Shown in pieces: positions 61,990-64,000 of a stretch of DNA of 64,000 nt. How positions within the stretch are numbered: the first letter of the stretch is position 1; each line of letters opens with the position of its first letter. The DNA comes from Hymenoscyphus infarciens (lineage: Eukaryota > Ascomycota > Leotiomycetes > Helotiales > Helotiaceae). The translations under genes were made by a program, and so were the position numbers. The notes beneath the pieces are model-generated. The model saw nothing but the letters and a program-made list of their open reading frames with translations. It ran no database searches and was not told where the DNA came from. The DNA is taken from assembly GCA_001414345.1 (NCBI GenBank), contig LLCB01000004.1, forward strand, positions 372,001-436,000, given 5' to 3'.

Positions 61990-62778
61990 ATGTCAACCAC
62001 TTCCCAATCACCGCCTTCTTCCACAACTCACTCCTCATCCGTCTCGCCACTGAAGAGAAAAGCAATGTCTGTCACACAAACTTACTACCTCGCCCACACG
62101 GCGCGAGGCAAGCTCTCTTCTGAGGCTGCTCGAAGTGACCATAACCTAAGACTTCTCGTCGGCCACGCCAACCTCCTCGATTCATTAATGCTTGAGCTCG
62201 CAGAGGCAGAACAAGAGCAAGAGAGCTGGTTCAACCAATCCGTCAAGAAGGCAACCAAGACAGAAGAGCCACGACACATCCAATGGGCAGATACCATCGT
62301 CGAGGACCCAGAGGAGGATTGGCAAGCAGAGGACGCCGATAGCTCAGACAGCGAATACGATTCCGACGAGGAAATCCAGATGGAGGCACACATGGCAGCG
62401 TTACAACGGGTGGCATCCCACCAGATCACCGAAGTCGAGGAGGACGAAGAATCCGAGGAAGAATTCGAGGATGACGAGGAAGAAGACTATGCATCCCTCC
62501 AACTCACACGATCACCATCACACTCCGCCTCCCCTCCAGAACTCGACCACGATTCCGATTCTTCAGAAGACGAGTCAATGCCACCATCACCTCCCTCTAC
62601 TTCCCTCCCAACATTCTCAGAAAAGCAACGCCGACAAATCGCTACCACATCCTTCTACTCAAAACCCGCCGAAGCAACCGTATCGATACCACCGTCCGAA
62701 CAGCAAGCCTTCTTCGAGGAAGGTTTCTACCTCCCTCAACGGACGTCGGGTCTCGTGAGCGCAATAAGTGTTTACTAA
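61990..62778 (+). CDS. Acidic Ecm13-like fungal protein
   Basis: Intronless 262-aa protein with ATG at 61990 in a favourable context (ACAAAATGTC). A conserved-looking N-terminal block at about residues 29-78 (TYYLAHTARGKLSSEAARSD, then HNLRLLVGHANLLDSLMLEL) is mostly helical; I associate it, from memory, with fungal proteins annotated as Ecm13/YJR115W-like, function unknown. The middle and C-terminal parts are strongly acidic (EEDEESEEEFEDDEEEDYAS, SSEDES) with SP/SPP sites, and the end carries FFEEGFYLPQR. No signal peptide or membrane segment, so probably cytosolic or nuclear. A Gln/Thr-rich stretch upstream (61662-61949) is likely leader. Confidence 0.7.
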   Translation: MSTTSQSPPSSTTHSSSVSPLKRKAMSVTQTYYLAHTARGKLSSEAARSDHNLRLLVGHANLLDSLMLELAEAEQEQESWFNQSVKKATKTEEPRHIQWADTIVEDPEEDWQAEDADSSDSEYDSDEEIQMEAHMAALQRVASHQITEVEEDEESEEEFEDDEEEDYASLQLTRSPSHSASPPELDHDSDSSEDESMPPSPPSTSLPTFSEKQRRQIATTSFYSKPAEATVSIPPSEQQAFFEEGFYLPQRTSGLVSAISVY

Positions 62779-64000
62779 CGCACTTCATCCCACCTTCACG
62801 AAACAATTAATAATATTTGACACGGTCTTCAAGCGATTTTTTATGAGCGAGCGACTTGCATTCTGGGAATTCGGCGTTTTGCAAACAAAAATACCACTTT
62901 TCTTTTTCAATCATTTTTTCGGGGATTGCAGTTATGGGATTTGGAAAGGGAGGAGGGCAAGAGAGAAACCAGTTCACACCACTCAACGGGCACATATCAT
63001 TTTCAGGAGTTAAAGGGAGAACTAGTTCAGGATAATCAGGATCGGAACATTTTTCGCTCCCTCGCATTTAGCGGTGGTTGAGCCTATTACATACAATACG
63101 GAGGATACTCCATAGTACATAGAAATCAAAAACATACTCAAAAAACCATCATCTTCCTCTTTTCTCATCGTGAATCCACTCTTTTTAATTCTCTTTTTTT
63201 CTTCTTTTTTTCGCTTCGGTTTTTTCAATAACTCACCCGTGACTCATTCACATGCTTCTCGCAGCCCAACGCGAAAGAATTCCCAGGACTTCTGGAGTGA
63301 GGTGGGGTTCGGGTGTCGGACAGCGGTGCTTTGCATTCACCGCCTGACTGATCGGTTGTTATCCCTGTACCCGAGACGATGACCCCTTGACGCGAAAGGG
63401 GGGGGGGCCACGCGGGAGGCGTAAGACTGAGGTGGAGGTGGGTGGGCGAAGGAGATTTCGGATTCTGGTGCTGCGAAGACGCGAATTCTGCTCGGCCGAG
63501 GGCCGGAAGAAAAGCAATACCGCGAGTACGACCGGAGTTTGGGGATATGCGATGACGGAGACTTGGAATTGGATTGGGGCACATGATATGACTTACGATT
63601 ACATTTGATCACGATTACATTTGCTCATGGTATGATGGGTGGATGGATCGGTTATTTCATTGTGTGTTAGGGCATCAGATGAGAAGATTGAGATGACATA
63701 CATGATGGGGTTTTTGTTTCAATGCCCTCCCTTCCCTCTCTCGATGCGATCCCCTTCATCGCATGCATGGTTGTTATACGAGGGTTGCCTTGTTGGGTCC
63801 GTTAAGCGATTGCGATTTCCAATGATGCTGCCTGATCTAGAGTCTGGATTGGAATTGCTGATGGACCGCCATACCATGCCATGCCATGCCCTGCCCCAAA
63901 CCACGGGAAAGACATGGAACGCGAGTGTAGACTCTTGATAATCGATGATAATGTGGACATATATAATCAAAGCCGTTTCTATATGAGGCTGTGGAGATGG
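62779..64000. other. 3' flank and intergenic sequence to the window end
   Basis: Includes T-rich tracts (63180-63230) and a G-run of about ten near 63399-63408. No gene supported before the window ends. Confidence 0.5.

Noticed and set aside
1..64000. tRNA, rRNA, telomeric repeats or a secondary-metabolite cluster
   Set aside because: No cloverleaf with a conserved A/B box, no rRNA core, no TTAGGG arrays, and no synthase or tailoring-enzyme genes seen on either strand.

Overview
This window is nuclear DNA of a filamentous ascomycete (Pezizomycotina; Leotiomycetes would fit, but that is an impression from protein similarity and is untested). The evidence is spliced genes with short introns (mostly 45-115 nt), GT(A/G)NGT-like donors and CTAAC/CTGAC branch sites, recognisable fungal proteins, and a two-compartment layout. 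Gene-bearing segments of ordinary composition alternate with very AT-rich blocks nearly free of CA/TG dinucleotides. That is the footprint of repeat-induced point mutation (RIP, CpA to TpA).

Layout: 1-972 is the 3' part of a cell-wall-integrity MAPK kinase; 2567-4613 (-) a CAP10/GT90 glycosyltransferase; 5765-5965 a short membrane-protein exon relic. About 6.15-17.3 kb is a RIP-degraded block whose core is a full-length Ty3/gypsy retrotransposon (7850-16605, two 494-bp LTRs, 5-bp target duplication). It is nested inside a solo LTR that is itself nested inside another copy of the same LTR family. 17.7-35.96 kb is a gene island: an NDUFAF7-type methyltransferase (-) and a CDK11-like kinase (+) sharing a 194-bp divergent promoter, a secreted/anchored DUF7137-type protein (-), a decayed DOMON-b561 pseudogene (-), an M20 amidohydrolase (-), a short Nrd1-type RRM protein with micro-exons (+), a Golgi-pH-regulator (GPHR/GPR89) membrane protein (+), a deleted Tc1/mariner element with intact ends, and an F-box-like/2EXR hypothetical protein (-).

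36.4-44.05 kb is a second RIP block with a solo LTR, a gypsy 3' remnant with chromodomain, a possible copia integrase relic, and a 1.68-kb LTR element carrying only a copia-like gag. 44.3-48.65 kb holds eIF3 subunit l (+) and a universal-stress-protein-domain gene (+). 49.4-51.7 and 52.9-57.0 kb are further RIP blocks with solo LTRs; between them (52111-52792) lies an unrecognised gene relic with a RIP-type stop. 57.0-61.98 kb has ordinary composition but no gene I can support. 61990-62778 encodes an acidic Ecm13-like protein.

The genes are unlinked housekeeping and signalling functions; I see no biosynthetic cluster, CRISPR, rRNA or tRNA. The most notable content is the datable transposon stratigraphy, the gag-only element, the palindromic junction inside the gypsy gag, the micro-exon Nrd1 paralogue, and nonsense mutations of RIP type in single-copy-looking genes near the AT-rich blocks.
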